64,000 nucleotides of DNA, taken from positions 2,515,272-2,579,271 of the forward strand of contig NZ_FOYW01000001.1 of NCBI RefSeq assembly GCF_900115285.1. The letters are read 5' to 3'. Shown piece after piece: positions 17,770 to 25,270 of this stretch. The stretch comes from Marinobacter daqiaonensis (lineage in GTDB: Bacteria > Pseudomonadota > Gammaproteobacteria > Pseudomonadales > Oleiphilaceae). The notes beneath the pieces were generated by a model that saw only the letters and a program-made list of their open reading frames with translations, ran no database searches and was not told where the DNA came from. Position 1 is the first letter of the stretch, and every line of letters starts with the position of its first letter. A program made the translations under genes and the position numbers.

Positions 17770-18324
17770 ATGACTGATTTCAAACTGCACGACATCGACT
17801 CGGCTCCGGAAGACTCGAAACCCCTGCTCGAGGGATCAAAGAAGAGGATGGGTATGATCCCCAGCCTTCACGCGGTCATGGCCGAGGCCCCGGGGGTCCT
17901 TGAGGGGTATCAGACCCTGCATGGCCTGTTTACCAAGACCAGCCTTGATGCCAACGAGCAGACCGTGGTCTGGCAGAGCATCAACGTGGAGCACGAATGC
18001 CACTACTGCGTACCTGCCCACACCGGCATCGCCCAGATGATGAAGGTGCCCGATGAAATCACCGAGGCTCTTCGCAACGAAACACCGCTGCCGGATGACA
18101 GGCTTGAGGCTTTACGTACCTTTACTCTTGCGGTGGTTCGCAAGCGTGGCAACGTCACCAGCGAGGACCTGAACGCCTTTTACGAGGCCGGCTATGGTCA
18201 GCGCCAGGTACTGGAGGTGATTCTCGGTGTGGCCCAGAAGACCATGAGTAACTATGTCAACCACATTGCCGAGACGCCCATCGACGAGCCGTTCAAAAAG
18301 TTCGCCTGGAAGAAAAATTCCTGA
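17770..18324 (+). CDS. carboxymuconolactone decarboxylase / AhpD-like protein
   Basis: 184-aa alkylhydroperoxidase-fold protein. The CMD motif EHECHYCVPAHTGIAQMM (~residues 74-91) carries the CxxC pair (CHYC) and following His used for peroxide or disulfide chemistry in AhpD-like proteins; the C-terminal NYVNHIAETPID is typical of the family. ATG 17770 is preferred over ATG 17746 because AGAGGAC lies ahead of it and it avoids starting inside operator O2. Likely repressed by the divergent TetR protein. Substrate unknown; some relatives respond to oxidative or electrophile stress. Confidence 0.85.
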   Translation: MTDFKLHDIDSAPEDSKPLLEGSKKRMGMIPSLHAVMAEAPGVLEGYQTLHGLFTKTSLDANEQTVVWQSINVEHECHYCVPAHTGIAQMMKVPDEITEALRNETPLPDDRLEALRTFTLAVVRKRGNVTSEDLNAFYEAGYGQRQVLEVILGVAQKTMSNYVNHIAETPIDEPFKKFAWKKNS

Positions 18325-18355
18325 TTTCCTGTAATTCCCGGGCAGCCCGGGGGTC

Positions 18356-18385
18356 CAACAGGTGAGGTCAGAGCCTCACTTGTTG
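18356..18385. terminator. hairpin after the AhpD-like gene
   Basis: A 12-bp stem with one wobble (CAACAGGTGAGG 18356-18367, CCTCACTTGTTG 18374-18385), 6-base loop, no T tract. Preceded by a CCCGGG-CAG-CCCGGG hairpin at 18338-18352. Probable transcript-end structure. Confidence 0.45.
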
Positions 18386-18460
18386 AACTCAGGGTTTACC
18401 CCTCCTTTGGCGCGTTACGGTATAGTGACGCGCCTTTTTTGTGCCAGGAGTGGATGTGCC

Positions 18461-19135
18461 TTGAGAACCCTGCAACGTCAGCAGCTGATAATCCGGTTGA
18501 TGGCCATCGCCGGCTTGACGTTATTGCTTGCCGGTATCTGGCTGACCCTGCTGGAGCTCGGTGCCCCGACGACCCTCTCCCCCGGCGATCTCGCTGCATG
18601 GCTTCGGGGCGAGGGGGCCCTGGGGCCGGTATTGCTGGTGCTGTTGATGGTACTCGCCGTGGTTGTTGGCCCGATTCCCACCCTGCCGGTCAGCGCCGCC
18701 GCCGGGCTGGCATTCGGCATGTTCTACGGAACGTTGATTGCCGTGACCGGTGCCGCGCTGGGTGCCCTGGTGGCGTTCTGGACCAGCCGCATCCTGGCGC
18801 GGGAATTCTTTCGCCAGAAGCTGAAGGACCACCCGATGTTCGCCCCCGATGCCTCTCAGCGAGCCCTGTTCTGGGGAATCCTCTTCACCCGCCTGGTGCC
18901 CGTGTTTTCCTTTGCCCTGATCAGCTATGCGGCGGGCCTTACCTCGGTGACGGTCACACGGTTCCTGCTGGCGTCGGTTATCGGCATGCTGCCAATGACC
19001 TTCGTGTTCGCGGGCCTTGGCAATACCTTTGAGTTGCACCCTTTATGGACCGTTTTTGCCGCAGGGCTGGTACTGGTCGTCATGACGGTAATGCCCTGGT
19101 TGTGGCACCAGCGTGGCCGCGCCTCCCGTCGCTGA
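18461..19135 (+). CDS. TVP38/TMEM64 family (DedA-like) membrane protein
   Basis: 224-aa inner-membrane protein with about five helices and the VTT/SNARE-associated domain: VVVGPIPTLPVSAAAGLAFG, GALVAFWTSRILAR and the FTRLVPVFSFALISYAAGLT re-entrant segment. Start uncertain: TTG 18461 has AGGAG ten bases ahead; ATG 18500 is another candidate, and upstream codons in this frame run into the hairpin and promoter-like TATAGT. DedA-superfamily members are implicated in lipid flipping. A second TVP38 domain occurs at 48291. Confidence 0.8.
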   Translation: MRTLQRQQLIIRLMAIAGLTLLLAGIWLTLLELGAPTTLSPGDLAAWLRGEGALGPVLLVLLMVLAVVVGPIPTLPVSAAAGLAFGMFYGTLIAVTGAALGALVAFWTSRILAREFFRQKLKDHPMFAPDASQRALFWGILFTRLVPVFSFALISYAAGLTSVTVTRFLLASVIGMLPMTFVFAGLGNTFELHPLWTVFAAGLVLVVMTVMPWLWHQRGRASRR

Positions 19136-19230
19136 GTGGTGCCCGTGAGTTAAGCCATCGATCTGGACAAATCCGGTGCGCAACTGCTAAAACCGGAAGA
19201 TCGGTCATTGAAAGCCAACAGGAGCAAGCC

Positions 19231-19854
19231 ATGAAAGTTCACGTCAATGGTATTGACGACGGAAAGCCGATCCCCGAGAAATTTGCATTTGGTGTGTACA
19301 GCGAAGAAAACCACATGAACTTCGGACCCAACCGCAACCCGGAGGTGTCCTGGCAGGACGCCCCCGAGGGCACCAGAAGCTTCGCGGTGGTCATGTTTGA
19401 CCCCGATGTTCCCAGCGAGGCGGACGACGTCAACCAGGAGGGCAAGACCGTCTCCAGGGACCTGCCCAGAGTGGATTTTTTTCACTGGTTGCTGGTGGAC
19501 GTTCCGGCCTCGACCAGCCGTATTCCAGAGGGAGAAGACAGTGACGGCGTCATCCCCAAGGGCAAGGACCCCGGTCCCGGTCCCATTGGCGTTCGCGGTG
19601 TCAACAATTTCACCCAGTTCCTTGCGGATAACCCCGACATGGCCGGCACCTACGGTGGCTATGACGGGCCCTGCCCGCCCTGGAACGACGAACTGATCCA
19701 CCACTATCATTTTGAGGTCTATGCCCTCGACGTCGAGACCCTGGGCCTGGAAGGTGAGTTCGATGGCGAGGCGGTGCGCGAGGCCATGGAAGGGCACATA
19801 CTGGCCAGCGACCGGGTGACCGGTACCTATACCCTCAACCCGGATCTGCGCTGA
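19231..19854 (+). CDS. YbhB/YbcL family Raf-kinase-inhibitor-like (PEBP) protein
   Basis: 207-aa cytoplasmic PEBP-fold protein. NPEVSWQDAPEGTRSFAVVM and FDPDVPS form the anion-binding pocket, FFHWLLVDVP and GPCPPWNDELIHHYHFEVYA complete the signature. Somewhat longer than the ~160-180-aa YbhB because of an insert at ~residues 60-75 and 95-115. Bacterial function is not established. ACAGGAGC lies before ATG 19231; the longer in-frame start overlaps the TVP38 gene. A HAD phosphatase gene follows 54 bases later, probably co-transcribed. Confidence 0.87.
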   Translation: MKVHVNGIDDGKPIPEKFAFGVYSEENHMNFGPNRNPEVSWQDAPEGTRSFAVVMFDPDVPSEADDVNQEGKTVSRDLPRVDFFHWLLVDVPASTSRIPEGEDSDGVIPKGKDPGPGPIGVRGVNNFTQFLADNPDMAGTYGGYDGPCPPWNDELIHHYHFEVYALDVETLGLEGEFDGEAVREAMEGHILASDRVTGTYTLNPDLR

Positions 19855-19908
19855 TGGTTCGGTTTTGCCTGTAACCTCTGCCAGGAGCGGAGCACGGAGA
19901 GTCAGTCC

Positions 19909-20571
19909 ATGAGCACCCGCGTGATCCTGTTCGATGTCATAGAGACGCTGTTTTCCCTGCGACCCCTGAAGGCCCGTCTGGAGGCGGAGGGTCTGCCAGA
20001 AGAGGCGGCTGACCTGTTCTTCGCCCAGATACTGCGGGACGCCTTTGCGCTATCCGCCGCGGGTGTGTTCAGACCCTTCCCGGAAATTGCCGCCGGCACC
20101 CTGCGCGTGCTTCTGGAAAGCCACTGGCAGCCGGTAACCGACGACGTGCTCCGTGACATTCTGGCGGTCTTCGGAAAGCTGCCGGCTCACTCCGACGTGC
20201 GGGGCGCGCTGGAAGCGGCGCGAACGGCCGGCGTGCGCTCTGTGCTTCTGACCAACGGGTCGCGGGCCAATACCGAGAAACTGGTGAGCAATGCCGGGCT
20301 GACGGACCTTGTGGACGATGTCATTTCCATTGAGGACTTCAAGGTCTGGAAACCCAAAGCCGACGTTTATAGGGAGGCGTCCCGGAGATGCGGAGTGGAG
20401 CCGGCAGACGCAACCCTGATCGCGGCTCATGCCTGGGACGTTCACGGAGCTTTGCAGGCGGGGCTTGGCGCCGTATGGGTGAAGCGGCAGGACGCCAGTT
20501 TCCATCCCCTGATGGGGCAGCCCCTGGCACTGGCGGATACGCTGCCTCAAGCCGTGGCGGCCGCCCTGTAA
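19909..20571 (+). CDS. HAD-superfamily hydrolase, haloacid-dehalogenase type II-like
   Basis: 220-aa HAD hydrolase. Motif I FDVIETLF (nucleophile Asp9), motif II LLTNGS, motif III KVWKPKADVY (Lys) and motif IV region AAHAWDVHGA, which matches L-2-haloacid dehalogenases better than phosphatases. Motif I lacks the usual DxDxT acid (Ile-Glu instead), also as in dehalogenases. Substrate unverified. It may equally be a general phosphatase-like enzyme. Same strand as the PEBP gene. Confidence 0.82.
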   Translation: MSTRVILFDVIETLFSLRPLKARLEAEGLPEEAADLFFAQILRDAFALSAAGVFRPFPEIAAGTLRVLLESHWQPVTDDVLRDILAVFGKLPAHSDVRGALEAARTAGVRSVLLTNGSRANTEKLVSNAGLTDLVDDVISIEDFKVWKPKADVYREASRRCGVEPADATLIAAHAWDVHGALQAGLGAVWVKRQDASFHPLMGQPLALADTLPQAVAAAL

Positions 20572-20591
20572 TATTGCTTCGGCCCCCGTGT

Positions 20592-20792
20592 CTTCCGGAG
20601 CTGGAAAAGGCTTCGAGTCCGTTGCGGGACACTATTGGTGGGCAGGTGGTCAGCGTTCATTACGATGCCGGGGTGCCCAATGCCTGGGTGACGGATTCCA
20701 TGGGGGAGGAGTTGGCGGCGACCCGGGCGTTCTGGTTCGCCTGGTATACCTTTTACCCGGAAACAACGATTTTTCAGGTCACTGATGAATAG
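20592..20792 (+). pseudogene. C-terminal remnant, DUF3179-like
   Basis: An open stretch without its own start directly after the HAD gene encodes GQVVSVHYDAGVPNAWV and AFWFAWYTFYPETTIF, resembling the C-terminal end of DUF3179 proteins as I remember them. The rest of the gene is absent; upstream codons in the same frame lie inside the HAD gene. Either a degraded remnant or a family I misremember. Confidence 0.4.
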
Positions 20793-20861
20793 GATCGGAT
20801 GGTCATGAAACCGGGCGATGCTGTCCGTTGGGTGGAAGTAACCGATCGAACCGACAAATAT

Positions 20862-20898
20862 GGGCCCCTGTGAAAAGAAGCCCACTCCCCAGGGGCCC
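20862..20898. terminator. hairpin downstream of the cytochrome gene
   Basis: 9-bp arms GGGCCCCTG (20862-20870) and CAGGGGCCC (20890-20898), 19-base loop, 30 bases after the stop of the minus-strand EG-tract cytochrome gene. No T tract. Possible end of that operon. Confidence 0.4.
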
Positions 20899-20927
20899 GG
20901 CAAGATCCGGGAGACAGGAGCCCGTTG

Positions 20928-21572
20928 TCATCGTTGCCTGAAATTCTCCTGCTCGACTCGCATGTATTCAGTCAGGGCGGCAAGTTCTTCGGAATCCCAT
21001 TCCAATGGCTGGGCTGCCATGGGAGCCACCATACAGACCTGAACCATTTCATCCAGGGTTACCTGGTCCAGTCCGAAGTCGGTCTTTGCCATCTCGACGG
21101 AGTGTGGGTAATCCTTCGAGAAAGTATCGGCGTAACCAGCGCCATTGGCATGACACGTCTGACAGGACAGGCCATTGGTGGAAAGCGAGGTGTCACTGAA
21201 CAGCGCCTTGCCTTTTTCAGCCAGGGCGCGGGCATCGCCTTCATGAGGCTGGTAATCCGAGGGCCGCTGGACAGCGGCTTTCATTTTTTCAGAAATGCCT
21301 TCCCCCTCACCCTCGGCCTCACCTTCACCTTGGGCTTCACCCTCACCTTCACCTTCTCCTTCGGATTTTCCTTCGGCTTCACCTTCAGCTTCGCTGTGGG
21401 CTTCCCCCTCGGCTTCACCCTGACCGGCTTCGGCCGAGGGAATCAGTCCCGGACCATGGTCTGAAACGGCCGTGGCGCCGGCCATTGCTACCACTGTCAT
21501 TACTGGCACCGAGATCATGAAGTTCCGGGACAGTTTTTGCAGAAGTTCCTTTCGATGATTGTCAGTGTTCAT
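20928..21572 (-). CDS. c-type cytochrome with Glu-Gly-rich tract
   Basis: 214 aa in three parts. N-terminal segment (1-40) with basic RKELLQKLSR then hydrophobic PVMTVVAMAGATA; a 43-residue acidic tract (50-92) built of GE, AE and GEGE units; and a mono-haem cytochrome c domain (~105-214) with CQTCH at 137-141 and a candidate axial Met near MVAPM (181-185). The N-terminal segment aligns with that of the 92-aa EG-tail protein at 22406 (shared LL-KL-R and PV-VV pattern). GGAGAG precedes ATG. Exported electron carrier; the EG tract is a candidate substrate for the TTL-like ligase upstream. The cytochrome call is sure, the modification is inference. Confidence 0.82.
   Translation of the reverse strand: MNTDNHRKELLQKLSRNFMISVPVMTVVAMAGATAVSDHGPGLIPSAEAGQGEAEGEAHSEAEGEAEGKSEGEGEGEGEAQGEGEAEGEGEGISEKMKAAVQRPSDYQPHEGDARALAEKGKALFSDTSLSTNGLSCQTCHANGAGYADTFSKDYPHSVEMAKTDFGLDQVTLDEMVQVCMVAPMAAQPLEWDSEELAALTEYMRVEQENFRQR
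21297..21425 (-). repeat. coding hexamer-type repeat (EG tract of cytochrome)
   Basis: Degenerate tandem repeat of GA(A/G)GG(C/T)-type hexamers on the minus strand, read as Glu-Gly/Glu-Ala. In frame, so gain or loss of units would change tract length without frameshift. Confidence 0.75.
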
Positions 21573-21695
21573 TTGATCGCTCTCCGGTAGTCATTGTTTT
21601 TTTGCCCTGTCAGGTATGATTCCGTTCCCACAAGGCGGTGACGCCTTTCTGCATTCTGTTACCTTGATCAGGCCGGCCTTTCTCCGGGCTCCGGC

Positions 21696-22259
21696 TCACG
21701 CACTCCTGGCCATCTGCATTTGCAACTGCTTCTGGTGCCGCAATGTGGACGGATGGACCCCGAACCCCTCCACGACCTCGACTTCACCCTGTTCGGCCAG
21801 CATTGCGATAATCGCCATGTGGTGAATGGTATGGCTGGTGAGAAATACGAGTTCCCGCTCAGCGGTCGTGGAGACCGGAACCCGCTGATCGCCGCTCACA
21901 TGTTCCATCCACAAGGGCGCGTTCCGGGGCGAAAGGGAAAGCCTGTCTAAAAAACGGGCAATCGCGAGGAGTCGGTTTCGGGCGGCGTGAATGTCCAGCT
22001 CAAGGCTTTCCTCACGCTGCCGGCTTTCATAATCCAGCGGCTTTGACGGATCTCCGCTGACAGCCTTCTGGAACGAGACGTAGTGGTCGATGATATGGCG
22101 CACGTGCTTGCCGATAACATGCTTTCCCCTGGCCCCGAAGGTTTGTCGGTACAGCTTCCCGGGCAATACGACGAGCAGATCCACAAGCTGTTGGATTGCG
22201 TGAAGGTTTTCGGCGACAAGGCCTTCACAACTAACTGGGTCGGAGCTTGATTTTGACAT
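21696..22259 (-). CDS. DinB-family (four-helix, metal-binding) protein
   Basis: 187-aa DinB/YfiT-like helical bundle. Metal-ligand His candidates lie in GKHVRHIIDHYVSF (~residues 55-68) and FLTSHTIHHMAII (~140-152), the two positions used by DinB-type thiol transferases. Start 22259 (MSKSSSD) is preferred over an upstream ATG that would give an unrelated basic extension. It sits between the EG-tail protein and the EG-tract cytochrome on the same strand, so it may belong to the same operon. Role there is unknown. Confidence 0.75.
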   Translation of the reverse strand: MSKSSSDPVSCEGLVAENLHAIQQLVDLLVVLPGKLYRQTFGARGKHVIGKHVRHIIDHYVSFQKAVSGDPSKPLDYESRQREESLELDIHAARNRLLAIARFLDRLSLSPRNAPLWMEHVSGDQRVPVSTTAERELVFLTSHTIHHMAIIAMLAEQGEVEVVEGFGVHPSTLRHQKQLQMQMARSA

Positions 22260-22405
22260 TTTTATCACCCGTGCTGACTGGGTAGATTCAGTACCTGAAA
22301 GCCGTAAATCAGGATGGCAGGCAGGCCCGGCGCGGGGGAGGGAAATCATGAATCAGATCCAACCCTGCCCCGGCCGCTGCCTTTGTAAGGAGCCAGGATT
22401 CAGGC

Positions 22406-22684
22406 TTAGCCTTCGGCTTCACCCTCACCCTCACCCTCACCTTCGCCCTCACCTTCGCCTTCGCCTTCACCTTCACCTTCGGCTTTACCCTTGGCTTCCC
22501 CCTCTGCCTCGCCATAAGCGAGCATCAGGTGGTCACGCTCCGCACTGTTTTCCACACTGACATCCGCAGTGGCGGCACCACTGAATGCGGAGGCGCCCAC
22601 AACAACAGCGAGTACTGGTCCGGTGTAGGTGATTCCTCTGGCAAGCTTTCGTAACAACTGTCTTTTCTGGGTATGTCTGGACAT
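22406..22684 (-). CDS. 92-aa protein with C-terminal Glu-Gly tail; candidate modification substrate
   Basis: Residues 1-18 are basic (KRQLLRKLAR), 19-40 hydrophobic (YTGPVLAVVVGASAFSGA), 41-57 a linker (NSAERDHLMLAY), and 58-92 an almost pure Glu-Gly tail ending EAEG. This layout resembles a leader plus modifiable core. The tail resembles the C-terminal tail of alpha-tubulin, the substrate of TTL and TTLL ligases, and the gene directly follows an 808-aa TTL-like ligase with a PqqD-like (leader-binding type) region. AGAGGAAATATC precedes ATG. The hydrophobic stretch may be a membrane anchor or export signal. No homologue recognised; function is inference. Confidence 0.68.
   Translation of the reverse strand: MSRHTQKRQLLRKLARGITYTGPVLAVVVGASAFSGAATADVSVENSAERDHLMLAYGEAEGEAKGKAEGEGEGEGEGEGEGEGEGEGEAEG
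22409..22513 (-). repeat. coding hexamer microsatellite (EG tail)
   Basis: Near-perfect tandem hexamers read GAG/GAA GGT/GGC on the minus strand (CTCACC units on plus), encoding the (EG)n tail. Repeat length can change in whole Glu-Gly units by slippage. Confidence 0.82.
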
Positions 22685-22843
22685 GATATTTCCTCTCTTG
22701 CCCGTTGCTTTGGTTAACGCCGGGCATGTGTGCCCGGGTCTTCAGCCGGGAGGTAAAAGCCGTTAACGGCACCCCATTACCACCCGGGGTTGCTGGCGAT
22801 GACCTGACGGCGGAGGCCAGCAAACACCCTCAATGTCTGTCAC

Positions 22844-25270
22844 TCAGCTGGCGTTCATGCCGCTGGTGTACCGCAGCGTCTCCCCTGGCTGTAGCTGAGG
22901 GATTACGGCGTCGAGGCTGCCGGCAACAACAAGGAAGCGGTTCGCACCTTCCAGCCATTCAGACAACCTTGAAAATCCGGAGGTATCCAGGGGCCTGCCC
23001 CCGGAGCCACAACAGGCGGAAATAAGATGCTTCAGGGTTTCGGTAACCGAGATCGCCCGGATACCGTCCTCTTCCTCCGGAAGTGTCTCCACCGGTATCA
23101 ATACCGTATTGATGTGGCAGTGCAGTCCCGCCACGCCAGCCGAGGCCGGTCGCAGCATGACCTCGCGATCGTTTGCCAGGGAATGCGTTGAAAAACGTTC
23201 TGACGACGTGGGATCGACGGTCCCTGTACCGGGCACCTGCGCTGGCAGGCCAAGGGCAAACATGGATGTGCCAGCATTGCCCGGAATCCGGAGGGCCCGG
23301 CCAAAGCTTGCTCCCAGCCGGCTGGCGAGCTCCAGCGCGGGCAGATCGCCGAGCCCGGAAGGACTGCTGGCAACCAGCACGGCGCTTCCCGGCTCATCTG
23401 CGGAGCAGACAAGGCCCGCGTCGACAATGATATCGCCTGGACCCGCCGAATGGTGGGTCAGGCAGGCCATTACAGCCAGTGCGACATGTGCGAGTCCCAG
23501 GCGCTCCCTGATCACCTTGCCGTCCAGAACCAGGGTGTACCCAGGGGTGCCACGCACGATTTCAAGCCGTGAGTGCTCCTTCTGGCGGGCAGTCGATGCA
23601 AGGGGGAGAAGCAGCGGGCCGATGCGACTGATCACGGTGGGGCTGTCGGTCAGGCACTCCACCTGGAAGCCCCCGCATCCGACCAGGCACGAGAAGGGCT
23701 CGGAAATCGGCGGGGGCTGGTGGTCCTCAGGCCTCGGCTTAATGGAGGTAACGCCCGGCGTGCCTGTCTGCACCAGGAGGCGGTTGTTGGTCCAGTTCGC
23801 CAGGGAGTTCCAGACATCCTGGCGAACTGCCCAGGCATCCGGTTCGTTGGCGGCGCCCTGCCGGGCGGACTGGAGCAGGGCATCGGCTATGTCATCCGGT
23901 GCGATTCCATCCGTGGCCATGAGCCAGATCAGCGAAGCGGTTTCATTCAGTTCGCTGAGGTGCCCCCGGCGGGTATCGTAAACGTACACCCGGTCCTCAC
24001 TGATCATATCCTCGGCGCAACGGCGCTGCAGGGTGGGTTGGGTTAATTCCCCACTGGCCAGGGCCCTTGAGACGATCCAGTCCTCGAGGCGGGGCAGGGT
24101 GTAAAATGGCAGATAGGCGGCCGGGTCTTCGGAGGGAAGCAGGCGCTTGAAGTTACCGGCCCGGGCCAGTTCCTGTTCGGTTTCCGCAAGCAGCTGCTCT
24201 TCCGGGGAAACACCCCCGTCAATCCCGGTTTGGTCGTTCAGCCCCACGAGATTGACCAGGTCCGCCACCATCGTGCCCTTGACGCCTTCTTCGATTGCTC
24301 CACCGCTCTCCGGCCCGGCACACACTTCCAGGGAAGGGCTGAGATTGCATTCCAGTACCCATGGCTTGAGTGTCTCGTCGATCAGGCAGTCGATGCCCAG
24401 CAGCTCGTAACATCCCCGGGTATCCGCACCGATCGTCCGGGACCGTTCACGCATGGACTCCAGTGCGGAAAGGCAAGTCAGGGCGACCATGTCCTCGACC
24501 CGGGCGAAGAGGATGGCATCGTCATGCCCCTGCTCCCGAAGCCAGGCCCGGTACCGCTCCAGGTCGACGAATTCGACCGGCACTTCGGCGTCCAGGTTCA
24601 GCGCATTCACGTCGGGATTGGTGAGGTAGCTGTAGGGGTTGTCCGCGTTTTCCGCGTCGTAGGGAGCCGAGGCGAGCTTGGCGAAGCCCTGACGGTACAG
24701 ATAGACCCGCAGGGGAGTCACGGATGATATGGCGACGTAAAGCCGCAGAACGTATTTGCGCCCATGCATGGTGTGGGGATTTTCAATGTACTCCTGCACC
24801 ATCCAGGAGGATTCCATGGGAACCCTGGCAGGATCCTTGACCAGCTGTATGCCCTTGCCCCGGGCTGCGTTCTTGGGCTTGAGTATCCAGCGCCGGGAGG
24901 GATTATCGAAGGCCGCCTGCTGGAAGGCGTGGTAGTCATCGGGCATGCTGTAAACCCGGGGAAAGAACTGCAGTCTGTCAGACAGTGCGGAGGCGCCGTT
25001 CTCCTGGACCGTCACCCGCTCCCGGAGAATTGCCAGGCTCTGGTAGAGCCGGCTTTTGACGGTCAGGGCATTGTTACCCGGGATGTGATTGATTTTCCTT
25101 CCGGGTCCCAGGTTCTGGAAAAAACCGGGGTCGGGCATGCCGGTGTACCAGCAGGCGTCCCATTCTTCCGCGCTGTCCGCTGCCTGCCAGTCAGTCTTAC
25201 TGAGAGAAGTTTCAAAAAAACGGTCCTGCTCGTAACTGCGGTTGCCACCCATCCAGTAGTGTCGCGTCAT
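22844..25270 (-). CDS. TTL-like ATP-grasp ligase fused to PqqD-like and HprK-like regions
   Basis: 808 aa, three regions. (1) Residues ~100-345: tubulin-tyrosine-ligase-family ATP-grasp with WILKPKNAARGKGIQLV, MVQEYIENPHTMHGRKYVLR, YSYLTNPDVN (cf. the TTLL HLTNxxxN motif) and ELLGIDCLIDETLKPWVLECN (metal-binding E and N). (2) ~415-500: PqqD-like, with YVYDTRRGHLSELNETASLIW. (3) ~525-800: resembles HprK-related domains beside PqqD proteins in RiPP loci, but its P-loop position reads SSPSGLGDLPA without GKS/T, so likely no kinase. Predicted to ligate amino acids to Glu side chains or C-termini of peptides held by the PqqD part. First gene of the minus-strand set including the EG-tail protein. 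Region 1 is firm, 2 probable, 3 tentative. Confidence 0.78.
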   Translation of the reverse strand: MTRHYWMGGNRSYEQDRFFETSLSKTDWQAADSAEEWDACWYTGMPDPGFFQNLGPGRKINHIPGNNALTVKSRLYQSLAILRERVTVQENGASALSDRLQFFPRVYSMPDDYHAFQQAAFDNPSRRWILKPKNAARGKGIQLVKDPARVPMESSWMVQEYIENPHTMHGRKYVLRLYVAISSVTPLRVYLYRQGFAKLASAPYDAENADNPYSYLTNPDVNALNLDAEVPVEFVDLERYRAWLREQGHDDAILFARVEDMVALTCLSALESMRERSRTIGADTRGCYELLGIDCLIDETLKPWVLECNLSPSLEVCAGPESGGAIEEGVKGTMVADLVNLVGLNDQTGIDGGVSPEEQLLAETEQELARAGNFKRLLPSEDPAAYLPFYTLPRLEDWIVSRALASGELTQPTLQRRCAEDMISEDRVYVYDTRRGHLSELNETASLIWLMATDGIAPDDIADALLQSARQGAANEPDAWAVRQDVWNSLANWTNNRLLVQTGTPGVTSIKPRPEDHQPPPISEPFSCLVGCGGFQVECLTDSPTVISRIGPLLLPLASTARQKEHSRLEIVRGTPGYTLVLDGKVIRERLGLAHVALAVMACLTHHSAGPGDIIVDAGLVCSADEPGSAVLVASSPSGLGDLPALELASRLGASFGRALRIPGNAGTSMFALGLPAQVPGTGTVDPTSSERFSTHSLANDREVMLRPASAGVAGLHCHINTVLIPVETLPEEEDGIRAISVTETLKHLISACCGSGGRPLDTSGFSRLSEWLEGANRFLVVAGSLDAVIPQLQPGETLRYTSGMNAS

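Noticed and set aside
22406-22684. EG-tail ORF as a spurious low-complexity frame
   Set aside because: It has a good ribosome-binding site, an N-terminal segment matching the cytochrome's, and a conserved operon position, so kept as a gene.
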